Positions 17,383-25,636 of a stretch of 64,000 nucleotides of DNA are shown piece after piece. The notes under the pieces are model-generated. The model made no database searches, had not been told where the DNA came from, and saw nothing but the letters and a program-made list of their open reading frames with translations. Source of the stretch: Polyangia bacterium (GTDB lineage Bacteria > Myxococcota_A > Polyangia > Nannocystales > Nannocystaceae). Positions within the stretch are counted from its first letter, which is position 1. The number at the start of each line of letters is the position of its first letter. The position numbers were made by a program, and so were the translations under genes. The stretch lies in contig JAUIFF010000013.1 in NCBI GenBank assembly GCA_030429545.1, positions 124,001 to 188,000 of the forward strand, written 5' to 3'.

Positions 17383-18456
17383 GTGAACCTTCCCGCTCCG
17401 AGATCTCGCACTTGCCCAAGTGTCCTTGGATTGCACCTTGTGGGTCAGTCCCTGCGCCGTCGCGGTGCCGTGGATGAGGCGCTCGCCCACTACGTCGCCG
17501 CCCTAGGTGACCCCGAGGACCTGACCACGCAGGATTGCGCGAGTGTCATGACGGCAATCGGCCAGCTGCTGCATGCCCGTGGCGAGTTTGAGCAGTCGCT
17601 CCAGTATCTCGAAGGCGCGCTCGAGCTCAAGCGCCGGCACTACGGCATGGCCCACCGGTTTATCGGCCACACCGAGTACCTGCGAGCCCGGGCTCAACTC
17701 GCCCTAGAGATGCACGAGCAGGCGCGCAAGAGCCTCGAACGCGCCTGTGCCATTCACCTCAATACCCTGGGTCCCCACGACATCTGGACCGCGCGTTCAC
17801 ACCACGCCCTAGGCGAGTTGTTGCACCTGCTCGATGATCATGCCGGTGCGGGCGAATGTTACAAGCTGGCCCTCGAGGCATATAAAAATTCGGTCGGCGC
17901 GAGCCATCCGGCAACTGCCGGCCTGCAGCGCGACTGTGCCGTGCTCGCCTATCAACAGGGAGACCACCAAACGGCCGAACGCCACTACGTCGCCGCCTGC
18001 GACATCCGCGAGCAGGTCGCGGGGCACTCCGACCCGCAGCTACAGGCGTGGTTGCAAGAGTTGGCGATCAACCGCACCTCGATGGGCGACGCCGACGGTG
18101 CACGCGTTGCATTTGAGAAGTGCATCGCAGCGAAAGCCGCCCAGGATGGTACGGAGCACCTCGAAGTTGCGGCGCTTTACGTGCTTATTGGTCAACTCGA
18201 GGTCTCGCGCCAACGCTACCCAGAGGCGTTGACCGCCTATGCCAGTGCACACTCGATCCGTCAGCGTCTTTTGGGTCCGAACCACCCCGACACCGCGACC
18301 GCGAGGTTTCACTGTGGCGTGTCGATGTGGTCGATAGGCGACCCGTGGGGCGTGCTCGAGATGGGCGATGCCGTCGGCGCGCTCGAGCGCTTACTCGGCA
18401 GCGAGCACCCCGATGCCCAGGCCGCCCGTTCGTGGCTGGCACGGGCCGCGAGCTAA
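17383..18456 (+). CDS. TPR protein (kinesin-light-chain-like repeats)
   Basis: A 357-residue soluble protein made almost entirely of tetratricopeptide repeats of the 42-residue kinesin-light-chain/NB-ARC-associated type, recognisable by recurring ALEL..R, LGxxHPDTA and YxxALxIR patterns (for example QRLLGPNHPDTATARFH near residue 310 and ASHPATAGLQRDCA near 180). It starts at GTG 17383 and has no signal peptide or membrane helix, so it is a cytosolic scaffold. Similar TPR blocks form the C-terminal halves of myxobacterial kinases such as the one at 47043, but no kinase domain is attached here. Partner unknown. Confidence 0.75.
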   Translation: MNLPAPRSRTCPSVLGLHLVGQSLRRRGAVDEALAHYVAALGDPEDLTTQDCASVMTAIGQLLHARGEFEQSLQYLEGALELKRRHYGMAHRFIGHTEYLRARAQLALEMHEQARKSLERACAIHLNTLGPHDIWTARSHHALGELLHLLDDHAGAGECYKLALEAYKNSVGASHPATAGLQRDCAVLAYQQGDHQTAERHYVAACDIREQVAGHSDPQLQAWLQELAINRTSMGDADGARVAFEKCIAAKAAQDGTEHLEVAALYVLIGQLEVSRQRYPEALTAYASAHSIRQRLLGPNHPDTATARFHCGVSMWSIGDPWGVLEMGDAVGALERLLGSEHPDAQAARSWLARAAS

Positions 18457-18492
18457 CCGAAATATCTCAAGGGACATGGCGATTGAGCTAGG

Positions 18493-19314
18493 TTAGGCGA
18501 GCCCGACACTTGCGAGGTAGTCGCTGGCGAGCTTGCGGTTGTCGTGCTTCCACGGGTGAAAGTCGCGGGCGAGGTACTCGCGAATACCGCGACCAAACAC
18601 CCGGCGCCCCACGGGGTGCGCGGCCTGGGCTTTAAAGAAGGCGCGCAGCGAGGGGAAAAATTTGGCCTTGGGATCTTGGCGCAGCAGCGACACCGTGCCG
18701 GCGACCCAAAACCCGAGCAGCCCGAGGGTCGCCATCACCATACCCGAGACGCGCAGCCCGTAGCTCGGGTCGACTTTTTGCAAAACGTCGAAGGCCACGG
18801 CCTTGTGTTCGATCTCCTCGGCGGCGTGCCACAACAATAGGGCGCGCATTTGCGGATCGGCCTCGTCGAGTACGCCAAAGCGAAACGCATTTTCGGCCAT
18901 GATCGCCGTGTAGTGCTCGAGTGCCACCGTCACCGCGAGTGCGACTTTTGGTGAGAACGCCGGCTCGAGCACGCCATAGGCGATGCGTTCGTAGGTTTTT
19001 AAGAACTTTCGGATCTCAAAGCCCTGGGCCTCGAGTCGCAAAAAGAAGGTCTCGTGCTCGAGTGCGTGGCGACCTTCCTGGCCAAAAAAGCCACGGACGT
19101 CGGCCCGCAGCTCGGGGTCGTCGATCTCGTGCATGTACTTTTTGACGCTGCGGACAAAAAATCGCTCGCCCAGGGGAAACAGCAGGTTGAGCGCGTTGGA
19201 CATGTGCGTGCGGACAGGGCAGTTGCCAAACCAATGCAGGGGCAACGACTCGTCGAACTCAAAGTTGATGACTCGGGGACGGACAGGCTCTCGTGTGGCG
19301 GCGGCTTCACCCAT
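18493..19314 (-). CDS. PF10118-type metal-dependent hydrolase (diiron, ferritin-like)
   Basis: A 273-residue protein of the predicted metal-dependent hydrolase family PF10118. The fingerprint is the set of Glu/His motifs of a ferritin-like diiron bundle: FFGQEGRHALEHETFF near residue 80, ALEHYTAIMAE near 135 and LLLWHAAEEIEHKAVAFD near 165. The C-terminal FFKAQ and ARDFHPWKHDN segments are also typical. Family members are often membrane associated and lie near lipid or steroid genes, but reaction and substrate are unproven. It is transcribed divergently from a TetR-type regulator 68 bases away, which suggests local control by that regulator. Confidence 0.8.
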   Translation of the reverse strand: MGEAAATREPVRPRVINFEFDESLPLHWFGNCPVRTHMSNALNLLFPLGERFFVRSVKKYMHEIDDPELRADVRGFFGQEGRHALEHETFFLRLEAQGFEIRKFLKTYERIAYGVLEPAFSPKVALAVTVALEHYTAIMAENAFRFGVLDEADPQMRALLLWHAAEEIEHKAVAFDVLQKVDPSYGLRVSGMVMATLGLLGFWVAGTVSLLRQDPKAKFFPSLRAFFKAQAAHPVGRRVFGRGIREYLARDFHPWKHDNRKLASDYLASVGLA

Positions 19315-19368
19315 GCTATTGACCTCTGTTCAACAAGCATGGCCGCTGGAGTTTGCGATGTCAATAGC
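19315..19368. promoter_or_regulatory. GCTATTGAC inverted repeat between regulator and hydrolase
   Basis: GCTATTGAC (19315-19323) and its exact reverse complement GTCAATAGC (19360-19368) flank most of the 68-base divergent spacer. The left arm abuts the hydrolase ATG and the right arm ends 14 bases before the regulator GTG. The arms are too far apart for one TetR dimer site, so they could be two half-operators or the base of a hairpin. Confidence 0.4.
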
Positions 19369-19382
19369 GGTAGATTCGGTCG

Positions 19383-20021
19383 GTGAGCGATCCGGGCGCG
19401 ACAGCGGGGGGGCGGGTTCGCCTGCAGGTCGATGAACGGCGTCAGCGACTGCTCGAGCTCGGGCTCGAACTTTTTAGCGCCCACAGCTACCACGAGCTCT
19501 CGATCGACAGAATTGCCAAGTCTGCCGGGATCTCTAAGGGGCTGCTCTATCACTACTTTCGCAGCAAGCGGGCCTACTACGTCGAGACCGTTCGCTACGC
19601 GGCGGCGCAATGGCTCGATCTCACCCAGGGAGCGGCCGAGGCCTCGCGTGATGATGGGACGCCCGACCCGGAGGCTCTCGTGCGTGGGCTACATGTGTTT
19701 TTTGAGCAAGTTCGCAAGCACGCGCGCGCCTACACAACCCTGTTGCGGGGTGGGCTCGGGGCCGATGACGAGCTTTTGATGGTGGTCGACCGCACCCGCC
19801 AGGAGTTTTTGGCGAGGATCATCGCGCGTTTGACCGACGAGCCAACCCCGCTCCAGCGCACGGCGGTACGTGGGTGGGTCGGTTGTGTCGAAGCTGCCAG
19901 CCTCGACTGGCTCGAGCACCAGGACATCCCGGTTGATGAACTCTGCGAAGTTCTTGCGGCCAGCCTCCTCCAGATCCTCGTGTGTGTCGGGCTTGTGGGG
20001 TCTGCAGCCGACGGGCCGTAA
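19383..20021 (+). CDS. TetR/AcrR family transcriptional regulator
   Basis: A 212-residue one-component repressor. The N-terminal helix-turn-helix is canonical: RRQRLLELGLELFSAHSYHE, then IDRIAKSAGISKGLLYHYF and SKRAYYVETVRYA (residues about 18-75). The C-terminal ligand domain is helical and unassigned. GTG 19383 is the first start that keeps the full DNA-binding domain. It is divergent from the diiron hydrolase gene and probably controls it together with itself; lipophilic ligands are common for this arrangement, but that is inference. Confidence 0.87.
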   Translation: MSDPGATAGGRVRLQVDERRQRLLELGLELFSAHSYHELSIDRIAKSAGISKGLLYHYFRSKRAYYVETVRYAAAQWLDLTQGAAEASRDDGTPDPEALVRGLHVFFEQVRKHARAYTTLLRGGLGADDELLMVVDRTRQEFLARIIARLTDEPTPLQRTAVRGWVGCVEAASLDWLEHQDIPVDELCEVLAASLLQILVCVGLVGSAADGP

Positions 20022-20197
20022 CTCGATTGCAATGGAGACAAGCGCGACAAGGGGCGCGGTGGGTCGTTGTGCACACATATTGCCGGTTGGAATATACATG
20101 TGTGTCCAAGTGGACATGTTCAAGTCGTCATGTTCTGCCGTCTCCGCTCGGATGTGGCGATAGGCGGGCGCAGGACTGGGCGCTACTATCTCCCGGC

Positions 20198-20560
20198 ATG
20201 GCCAGGCACTCGAAAAATCCCAGCTGGAAATCATTGGCGGCTCTGTTGTGTGCCCTTGTCCTCGGCGGTGGAATCGGCCTTGCCTGTTCCGACGGCGAGC
20301 GTTGCAGGCTCGACCCCCTGTGTGATTCGGGGGACTACGGGGCTGAGTGCGACTCCAGCGAAGAGTGTATCAGCAACTTTTGTTGCAAGAGCCACAACTG
20401 CGGGGAAGGCATGTGTACGGTCAGTTGCAAAAATGACATGGAGTGCCCACCCGACATGTTGTGTGAGCGCGAGGTGTGCTTCTTCGTATGTGCCAGCGAC
20501 AACGACTGTGGACCCGGGCAGGAATGTACACACGGCAACACGATTTGCGAGTACGACTGA
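20198..20560 (+). CDS. Cysteine-rich small lipoprotein
   Basis: A 120-residue secreted lipoprotein. The ATG at 20198 opens a good signal (KSLAALLCALVLGGGIGLAC), with Cys at the end of a GLAC lipobox. The mature part is about 95 residues with 17 cysteines in short-spaced clusters such as CCKSHNC, CTVSCKND and CDSSEEC, resembling the dickkopf-like Cys-rich repeats common in myxobacterial surface proteins. Disulphide bonding in the periplasm or outside is expected. The gene ends 8 bases before the convergent cytochrome gene. Function unknown. Confidence 0.7.
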   Translation: MARHSKNPSWKSLAALLCALVLGGGIGLACSDGERCRLDPLCDSGDYGAECDSSEECISNFCCKSHNCGEGMCTVSCKNDMECPPDMLCEREVCFFVCASDNDCGPGQECTHGNTICEYD

Positions 20561-20568
20561 GGGGCGTA

Positions 20569-21879
20569 CTAACGTGGCCGGCCCTGGCTGATCCACGTGT
20601 CGACCAGCTGGATCTCTTCGAGTGTCATGGGTGGTAGGCCCATGGGCATGCCACGAAGTCCATCAACCGGCTGGCCGGCAACTTCGGCGTAGCGTGCCAT
20701 CATCTGGGCGACGACTCGCGGGGTGCCGTCTGGCAGTTTTTTGAACACACTTTCACGCTCGCCCTTGTCGTTGACGAACCCCGAGGAGATCCCCTCGTAA
20801 CTGGCGAGGTTGAGGTAGCGGGGGTGAAAGCCAAAGCCGCCGGTATTGCCGGGGCCGCCATCGCCGAGCGCATAGTCGGGATCGGAGTGGCAGTGCCAGC
20901 AGATCTTTTTGAACACCTTGGCTTCGACCTCGGGGTAGTGCACCGGCCGCGTCAACACCGGGAGTCGCTCGGGTATCGCCGGTGGGTCGACGGCTTCGAG
21001 TTTGGTAGTTAGCAAAAATGCCGCGATGTCGCGCGCCTGGGTCGGGCTCAAATCAAAGTCCGGCATCAACGTGGTCGGCTTGAGTTTTTGCGGGTCCTGC
21101 AGCCAGGTCAACAGCGCGCTTGGCCGCATACGATCCCGCGTAAACCGAAGATCTGGGGCCATCCGGGTGCCTTGCCGCAGGGTCGCCTCGTCGACCGGTA
21201 CGGCCAATTCGCCGGCCGGGAGCTCGCCGGCACCCGAGAATTTGTGGCACGTCATACAGCCTTTGTGCTTAAGCAACAATTTCCCGTGACGGGTGTCGGC
21301 GGCTGCCCAGTCGACCTCGGGCGTTTGCTCGGCCGCGGGCACCAAAAACGCGGCGACTGCCTCGGCCTGCGCCGGCTCGAGTTTGAGCCGTGGCATTTCG
21401 GCATCGAGCCCGGGCCGGAGGTCATGTGGCGCTTGCAAAAACGTGGCGAGCCACGAACGGCGAAACCGAGCCGTACCGGCTAGCTCTGGAACCCGGGTGA
21501 GGTGGATAATATTGGCCTTCCACTCCGCCTGGGTCGCGGCGTCTGCCTGATCAAATGTACCTGCATGGATCTCCTGGTGGCAGTGCACACAGTGCTTGTT
21601 CAGGGGTGCAGGCTTCAGCTCCGTGCCGTCGTGGCAGCGGCTACACTCGAAGGTTTCGACCAGTTTTGCCCCGTCGGCCACGCGTTCGGGGGTGGCCGCA
21701 GCCTCGAACGGTGGGAGCTCAACGACCGGCTTTTTGGCCGCGGTCGACGTACCTTGCTCCGGTTTAGTCGCGTTGTTTTGACAGCCGAACCCGAGGGACG
21801 TGGCGAGCAGGACTGCCGCACCACGGCCCATGTACATCCAAGTTTTTGTCGGCGTGTTGTTGCGCTTGCTACCCGTCAT
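20569..21879 (-). CDS. Four-haem c-type cytochrome lipoprotein
   Basis: A 436-residue exported protein with a lipoprotein-type signal (LLATSLGFGC) and four CxxCH haem c sites: CSRCH (79-83), CVHCH (97-101), CMTCH (208-212) and CWHCH (327-331). Between them are cytochrome-c-like helices with possible Met ligands (DAEMPRLKL, TLMPDFDLSP, MPMGLPPMT), so the protein looks like three cytochrome c units of which the first holds two haems. Periplasmic electron transfer is the likely role; the partner oxidase or dehydrogenase is not in view. The ATG at 21879 overlaps the upstream gene's TGA (ATGA), and this coupling decided the start against a GTG at 21900. Confidence 0.82.
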   Translation of the reverse strand: MTGSKRNNTPTKTWMYMGRGAAVLLATSLGFGCQNNATKPEQGTSTAAKKPVVELPPFEAAATPERVADGAKLVETFECSRCHDGTELKPAPLNKHCVHCHQEIHAGTFDQADAATQAEWKANIIHLTRVPELAGTARFRRSWLATFLQAPHDLRPGLDAEMPRLKLEPAQAEAVAAFLVPAAEQTPEVDWAAADTRHGKLLLKHKGCMTCHKFSGAGELPAGELAVPVDEATLRQGTRMAPDLRFTRDRMRPSALLTWLQDPQKLKPTTLMPDFDLSPTQARDIAAFLLTTKLEAVDPPAIPERLPVLTRPVHYPEVEAKVFKKICWHCHSDPDYALGDGGPGNTGGFGFHPRYLNLASYEGISSGFVNDKGERESVFKKLPDGTPRVVAQMMARYAEVAGQPVDGLRGMPMGLPPMTLEEIQLVDTWISQGRPR

Positions 21880-22550
21880 GCGTCGCGACGAAGTTCGCAC
21901 ACTTTTTTATCGACGGCGATGGTCTCGCAGCGTTTGGTGGCAGCATCGCGGGCCTCGGTATTGCCGCGGGCCTCCTCGAGTTGGGCGAGGGTGGCATAGC
22001 CGTGGGCCGTGGGCATCAGGTCGTCGTCGGCGAGCTTGCGGAGAATGTCGTAGGCCTCGGTTTTGCCGGACGATTGGGCAGAGAGTGCCTCTGCGAGCTG
22101 GGCTTTGAGACCGCTGTGATTGGGTTCTTTGGCCATATGCACCCGGAACACCAACACCGACCAGGCGAGCGCGGCCTGCTTGGCCTCGGACGAACTGCCA
22201 TCGAGGGATTGGCTGAGTCGAACCCCGCCGCCCGAGCGAGCAACCGCGAGTGCGGCCACCCGTTGGGCACGGTTCTTCAGCTGTTTTGGCGACATCCCAG
22301 GCCCCTTGCCGCGTTTGGCCGGGCGCGAACGCAGCGATAAAAATTCGGGAGCAACGCGTCGGACAAGTTTGATCGCATCCTGGTAGTTGCCGCGCGCGAG
22401 CATGAGCTCAGCCTGTTGCACCTGTCGTGTCTCGTGACTGATTTTGTGCCGCACACTGTTGCCGCAAGCGGAGACCGGGGCAGGGGCGAGTACGGGAAGG
22501 GCGAGCAATGTCGAGAGCCCGGCGGCCCAGATGGATTTGCAAACGTTCAC
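21876..22550 (-). CDS. Exported TPR-like protein coupled to the cytochrome gene
   Basis: A 224-residue exported protein. AAGGAG lies 8 bases upstream of GTG 22550, and this start opens a signal peptide ending near APVSAC. The mature part contains helical pairs like AELMLARGNYQDAIKLVRR and GYATLAQLEEARGNTEARDAA, typical of TPR-like repeats. Its stop overlaps the start of the four-haem cytochrome gene, so both are made from one message and the protein may help assemble or dock that cytochrome. No closer family recognised. Confidence 0.65.
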   Translation of the reverse strand: MNVCKSIWAAGLSTLLALPVLAPAPVSACGNSVRHKISHETRQVQQAELMLARGNYQDAIKLVRRVAPEFLSLRSRPAKRGKGPGMSPKQLKNRAQRVAALAVARSGGGVRLSQSLDGSSSEAKQAALAWSVLVFRVHMAKEPNHSGLKAQLAEALSAQSSGKTEAYDILRKLADDDLMPTAHGYATLAQLEEARGNTEARDAATKRCETIAVDKKVCELRRDA

Positions 22551-22754
22551 GGTCGATTCTCCTTGGAGCAGGCGGCTGGTTTCAGGTTGGCAACGCCTGG
22601 GGGGTACGCGACAATCCGGGTTGTCGGTTACCGATACGCACGAGTACGGCAACCGTTTTGTTCCCATCGACCCGCAAAAGCTCGGGCCGCACGGGAGTAT
22701 ACCGCCGATCTACCTGGTCAAACCCGAAACCCCTGCGAAACGTTGCACCCGCCC

Positions 22755-23192
22755 ATGCTCCACAAAAGCTTCGATCTCCCTGTCTTTTTGGTCACGATTG
22801 CAATCGTGGGCGGCTGCCAGCAACCGGAGCCCGAGCAGGCCCCGAATCCCGCCGAAGCCAAGGCCGAGGTCGAAGTCGAGGCCAAAACCGAGGCCAAGGC
22901 CGACAAGCCGGGAACGAAACCGGCAGATGCTCCCAACCCCGATATTGCCAAGGGCGATATCAACGCGGTCGAGTCCTGTGCCAGCTACGTCAAGCTCTAT
23001 CGGGCCTGCATCGACGAGAAGCTGTCGACTTCTGACAAGGGGCCCCACAAGATCGCCCTCGAATCGCAGATTGCCACCTGGGAAAAAGCCCTGGGCGACC
23101 CGGCCAAAACCGAAGTTGTCGCCGGCGAATGCAAGGCCGCAACCACCGGGGCCAAGACGGCGATGGTCGGTTTTGGCTGCACGTGGCCGTAG
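22755..23192 (+). CDS. Small lipoprotein with Ala/Glu/Lys/Pro linker
   Basis: A 145-residue lipoprotein. The ATG at 22755 opens MLHKSFDLPVFLVTIAIVGGC, a short signal with a VGGC lipobox. Residues about 25-60 are a charged Ala/Glu/Lys/Pro linker, followed by a compact domain of about 80 residues with four cysteines (SCASYVKLYRACID, GECKAATT, FGCTWP), probably two disulphides. Upstream in-frame codons exist but would hide the signal. It is a hypothetical protein found next to an outer membrane barrel gene 64 bases downstream, on the same strand. Confidence 0.65.
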   Translation: MLHKSFDLPVFLVTIAIVGGCQQPEPEQAPNPAEAKAEVEVEAKTEAKADKPGTKPADAPNPDIAKGDINAVESCASYVKLYRACIDEKLSTSDKGPHKIALESQIATWEKALGDPAKTEVVAGECKAATTGAKTAMVGFGCTWP

Positions 23193-23256
23193 GTCGTCGG
23201 GTGTGCTGCGACCGTGGTGCGCTGGACATCCGGTCGGGAGTTGATATACGCCCCGC

Positions 23257-24162
23257 GTGATTTCGCGGGCACACAAGCGGTTTTTGGCGGGGGTGTTGGC
23301 CACCGCTGGCTACGTCGTATCGACACCCGCGGCGGCGATGCCCGTCAACATCGAGAGCCAGCGCAAGGTGTTGCCGAGCGAGCGTAGCGAGGGGTGGTCG
23401 GGACAAACGAGCATCAATTTCTCGCTGCGAAGCGGCAACGTATTTTTGCTCGACGCCGGGGGCAACCTCGCGCTCACCTACATTCGCCGCCGTCACGAAG
23501 TTGTGATGATCGGAAGCTCGCGGTTTGCCGCCAAGGCGACCGCACGCGACACCGAGCAAATCATCGACCTCATTGGCAACGACGACACGCGGTTTGTCAA
23601 CGCCCACCTCGCCCATCTGCGCTACAGCCTGACCGTGTTGCCGTGGCTACAGGCCGATGGCTTTACCCAACTGTCGAGTGACGAGTTCATCCTGCAGCAA
23701 GCGCGCCTGGTTCTCGGCCTCGGTCCGCGGTTTATCCTGTTTCGCAACCACGAGTTCGCAGCGGTGTTTGGCACCGGGTATATGGCCGAGCGCGAGTATC
23801 TCAACCCTTCGTCGTTTGTCAGCCAGCCGGACAGCTCGACCAACTTGAATTGGTGGCACCGCTGGAACAACTACCTGAGCCTGCGGCTACACGCCGGCGA
23901 GCTTCTGACAATTTCGGCCACCACCTACCTGCAGCCGCGGTTTGACCGTCTGCGCGACTTTTGGCTGCTCAACGAAAACGCGTTGACCGTCAAACTCACC
24001 GAGCGCCTCGGGCTCAAGCTGGCACTGACGATTCGCCATGATGCCGAGCCCCCGACCTACTGCGCGAGCGCCTTTGAGGCGGGGGCGTGCCCCTCCGAGC
24101 AGACCATCACCGTGCGCCCGACCGATGTTCGCATCGAAAATTCATTTGCATTTACATTTTAG
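23257..24162 (+). CDS. DUF481-like outer membrane beta-barrel protein
   Basis: A 301-residue predicted outer membrane protein. GTG 23257 opens a signal peptide (KRFLAGVLATAGYVVSTPAAA). The rest alternates polar and hydrophobic residues in strands, with aromatic-ended strands such as GQTSINFSLRSGNVF, RYSLTVLPWLQADGFTQLS and the C-terminal SFAFTF ending in Phe, the usual BAM signal. The pattern of W/Y-rich strands and turns fits the DUF481 (YdiY-like, salt-induced) family. Transport or structural role cannot be told apart. A strong terminator follows. Confidence 0.72.
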   Translation: MISRAHKRFLAGVLATAGYVVSTPAAAMPVNIESQRKVLPSERSEGWSGQTSINFSLRSGNVFLLDAGGNLALTYIRRRHEVVMIGSSRFAAKATARDTEQIIDLIGNDDTRFVNAHLAHLRYSLTVLPWLQADGFTQLSSDEFILQQARLVLGLGPRFILFRNHEFAAVFGTGYMAEREYLNPSSFVSQPDSSTNLNWWHRWNNYLSLRLHAGELLTISATTYLQPRFDRLRDFWLLNENALTVKLTERLGLKLALTIRHDAEPPTYCASAFEAGACPSEQTITVRPTDVRIENSFAFTF

Positions 24163-24197
24163 TCGGGCTCGCCAGGTACAGTTGCGTATACAAAAAA

Positions 24198-24217
24198 GCC
24201 CCCCGAAATCGGGGGGC
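24198..24217. terminator. Bidirectional intrinsic terminator
   Basis: GCCCCCCGA (24198-24206) pairs with TCGGGGGGC (24209-24217) around a two-base centre, with an A-run on the left serving the minus strand. It lies between the convergent barrel gene and the Spy-like gene. Confidence 0.8.
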
Positions 24218-24285
24218 CCAGGTTGGTCGGACGTGGTTGGATAGGATAGGGGTGATAGGGAGTTGGGGGAAAGGTTCGGTTGGCC

Positions 24286-24843
24286 TTAGCCGAGGGCTTT
24301 GGTGCCGGCCTTTTTGCCCTTGCGCTTGCCGGGTTTGCCCTTGCCACGCTTGCCCTTGCCCTTGCCCTTGCCGCCACCCATCAGCGCTCCGGGACCGCGC
24401 TTTTCGAGCATGGTGGCGAGCTTTTCCCGCTGTTGCGGGGTGAGGATCCGGTGGACCTTGAGCATCAACTTGATCCGCTCGGCGCGTTGCTTGTCGTGGT
24501 GTTTGGCAAGCTTGTTGGAGATATCGTTGAGGACCCGCTCACTCGGGTTTTGCTTGCGAAACTCGGCAGCCATTTGGGCCTTGAGCTGGCGGACCTGTTC
24601 GCGCTGACCCTTTTTGTTGGCCTTGGCATCTTTATGGATCGATTGCAGTTGGGTCTTCTGGCTGGCGGTGCACTCGATCTTCTTGCACAGGCGCTCAATC
24701 CGGTTGCCCTTTTTACCCTTGGCGTCGGCGGGTTTGGCCGAGGCGGTCGACATGCCGAGACCACTGACGAAACCGATGGCGAGCAGGGAGGCGGTGAGTT
24801 TGTTGCGAAGGAGGTTCAGGGGAGTGTTGCTGCGGTGTGTCAT
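24286..24843 (-). CDS. Spy/CpxP-like periplasmic protein with Lys/Gly tail
   Basis: A 185-residue exported protein. ATG 24843 is preferred over 24858 because GAGGAAG lies 6-7 bases before it. After a signal peptide (LLAIGFVSGLGMSTASA) the mature chain is all-helical and charged, with the LTPQQREKLATMLE motif typical of Spy/CpxP/CnrX-type periplasmic proteins. In that family the dimer cradle binds unfolded proteins or metals in envelope stress. The last 35 residues are an unusual Gly/Lys run (GGGKGKGKGKRGKGKPGKRK), strongly basic and possibly nucleic-acid or surface binding. Two Cys at about 57 and 62 are adjacent to the signal. Confidence 0.72.
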   Translation of the reverse strand: MTHRSNTPLNLLRNKLTASLLAIGFVSGLGMSTASAKPADAKGKKGNRIERLCKKIECTASQKTQLQSIHKDAKANKKGQREQVRQLKAQMAAEFRKQNPSERVLNDISNKLAKHHDKQRAERIKLMLKVHRILTPQQREKLATMLEKRGPGALMGGGKGKGKGKRGKGKPGKRKGKKAGTKALG

Positions 24844-24960
24844 GGCTTGCTTCCTCATGCCCTCTCTCGGACGGGGCGACGCTTGTTAGATTGAAGGCAG
24901 GTCGAAAAACGTCTGAGCAGCTCCGGTAAGGCCTTCGTAAACCGCCCTACGGCACCACAA

Positions 24961-24984
24961 TTTATGGGGGCAAACACCCCCTAA
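24961..24984. terminator. Possible terminator hairpin
   Basis: GGGGG and CCCCC around CAAACA, flanked by TTTA and TAAA, form a short symmetrical hairpin downstream of the lipoprotein gene that ends at 25044 on the minus strand. There is no long T-run, so the call is tentative. Confidence 0.4.
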
Positions 24985-25043
24985 ATCCCACTCTAGTGGC
25001 ATCTAGCGGCGAATTTTCGCACTACTTCGCGGCCCAGGTTGGT

Positions 25044-25583
25044 CTACGGCGTTGGCTCGTCGGCCTGCCGGGGTCCGTTCGCGCGGTCGCTGCGTTCGCA
25101 CACAAGCGCCTCCTCGGCCACCGCAGCATCGACGCGAAACTGCAATGTCCCGGCCAGCGAGGCTTGGTCGCCCTGTTCCATAAATTGGCCGTCGAGCCGC
25201 ACAGCGAGGTCGCCCGAGGTGGCGATCGTCGTCAGGTCAAACAACCCGGCCGTTTGGAACGCGCCCGACTGCTGGACCGGCCCCGCAAGCTGGTAGCCGG
25301 CGAGCATCACCTGTAAAAATCCACCGGTCTGGACGACTTCGACATCGACCGTATTCTCGTCTGTGAGTTGCGTACACAGGTCCAAGCCCGCGATCGTCGG
25401 GCAATCACACATGCTCTGGTCGAGCGTCAGTTTGTAGCGCCCAGACCAGTCGTCGCCAACGGCATTGCCCTCGTCGCGGATCACATCTTCGATGGCCTCG
25501 TCCGACAGCGGGTCTTCTTCGGGGGTCGAGCAGTTGGTGCCAGCGAGCGTTGCGACGATCAAAATAGATGTGCGAAGGGACAT
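25044..25583 (-). CDS. Hypothetical lipoprotein
   Basis: A 179-residue secreted lipoprotein. ATG 25583 opens a short signal (MSLRTSILIVATLAGTNC) that ends in a TNC lipobox; the upstream in-frame start would add 15 residues and spoil it. The mature protein starts with an acidic stretch (EEDPLSDEAIEDVIRDE), then a beta-rich domain of about 140 residues with a CDCPTIAGLDLC cysteine cluster. No family recognised. It lies 53 bases downstream of pyrE in the same direction but the products are unrelated. Confidence 0.6.
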   Translation of the reverse strand: MSLRTSILIVATLAGTNCSTPEEDPLSDEAIEDVIRDEGNAVGDDWSGRYKLTLDQSMCDCPTIAGLDLCTQLTDENTVDVEVVQTGGFLQVMLAGYQLAGPVQQSGAFQTAGLFDLTTIATSGDLAVRLDGQFMEQGDQASLAGTLQFRVDAAVAEEALVCERSDRANGPRQADEPTP

Positions 25584-25636
25584 GTTTTTGCCGGATAAAA
25601 GTATCGCATGACCCCGCGGTGGCAGCAAAGTTGGGA

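Noticed and set aside
24280..24894. Long plus-strand Ala/Leu/Gly frame
   Set aside because: It mirrors the Lys/Gly-rich Spy-like gene on the other strand, which has a signal peptide, ribosome site and family motif.
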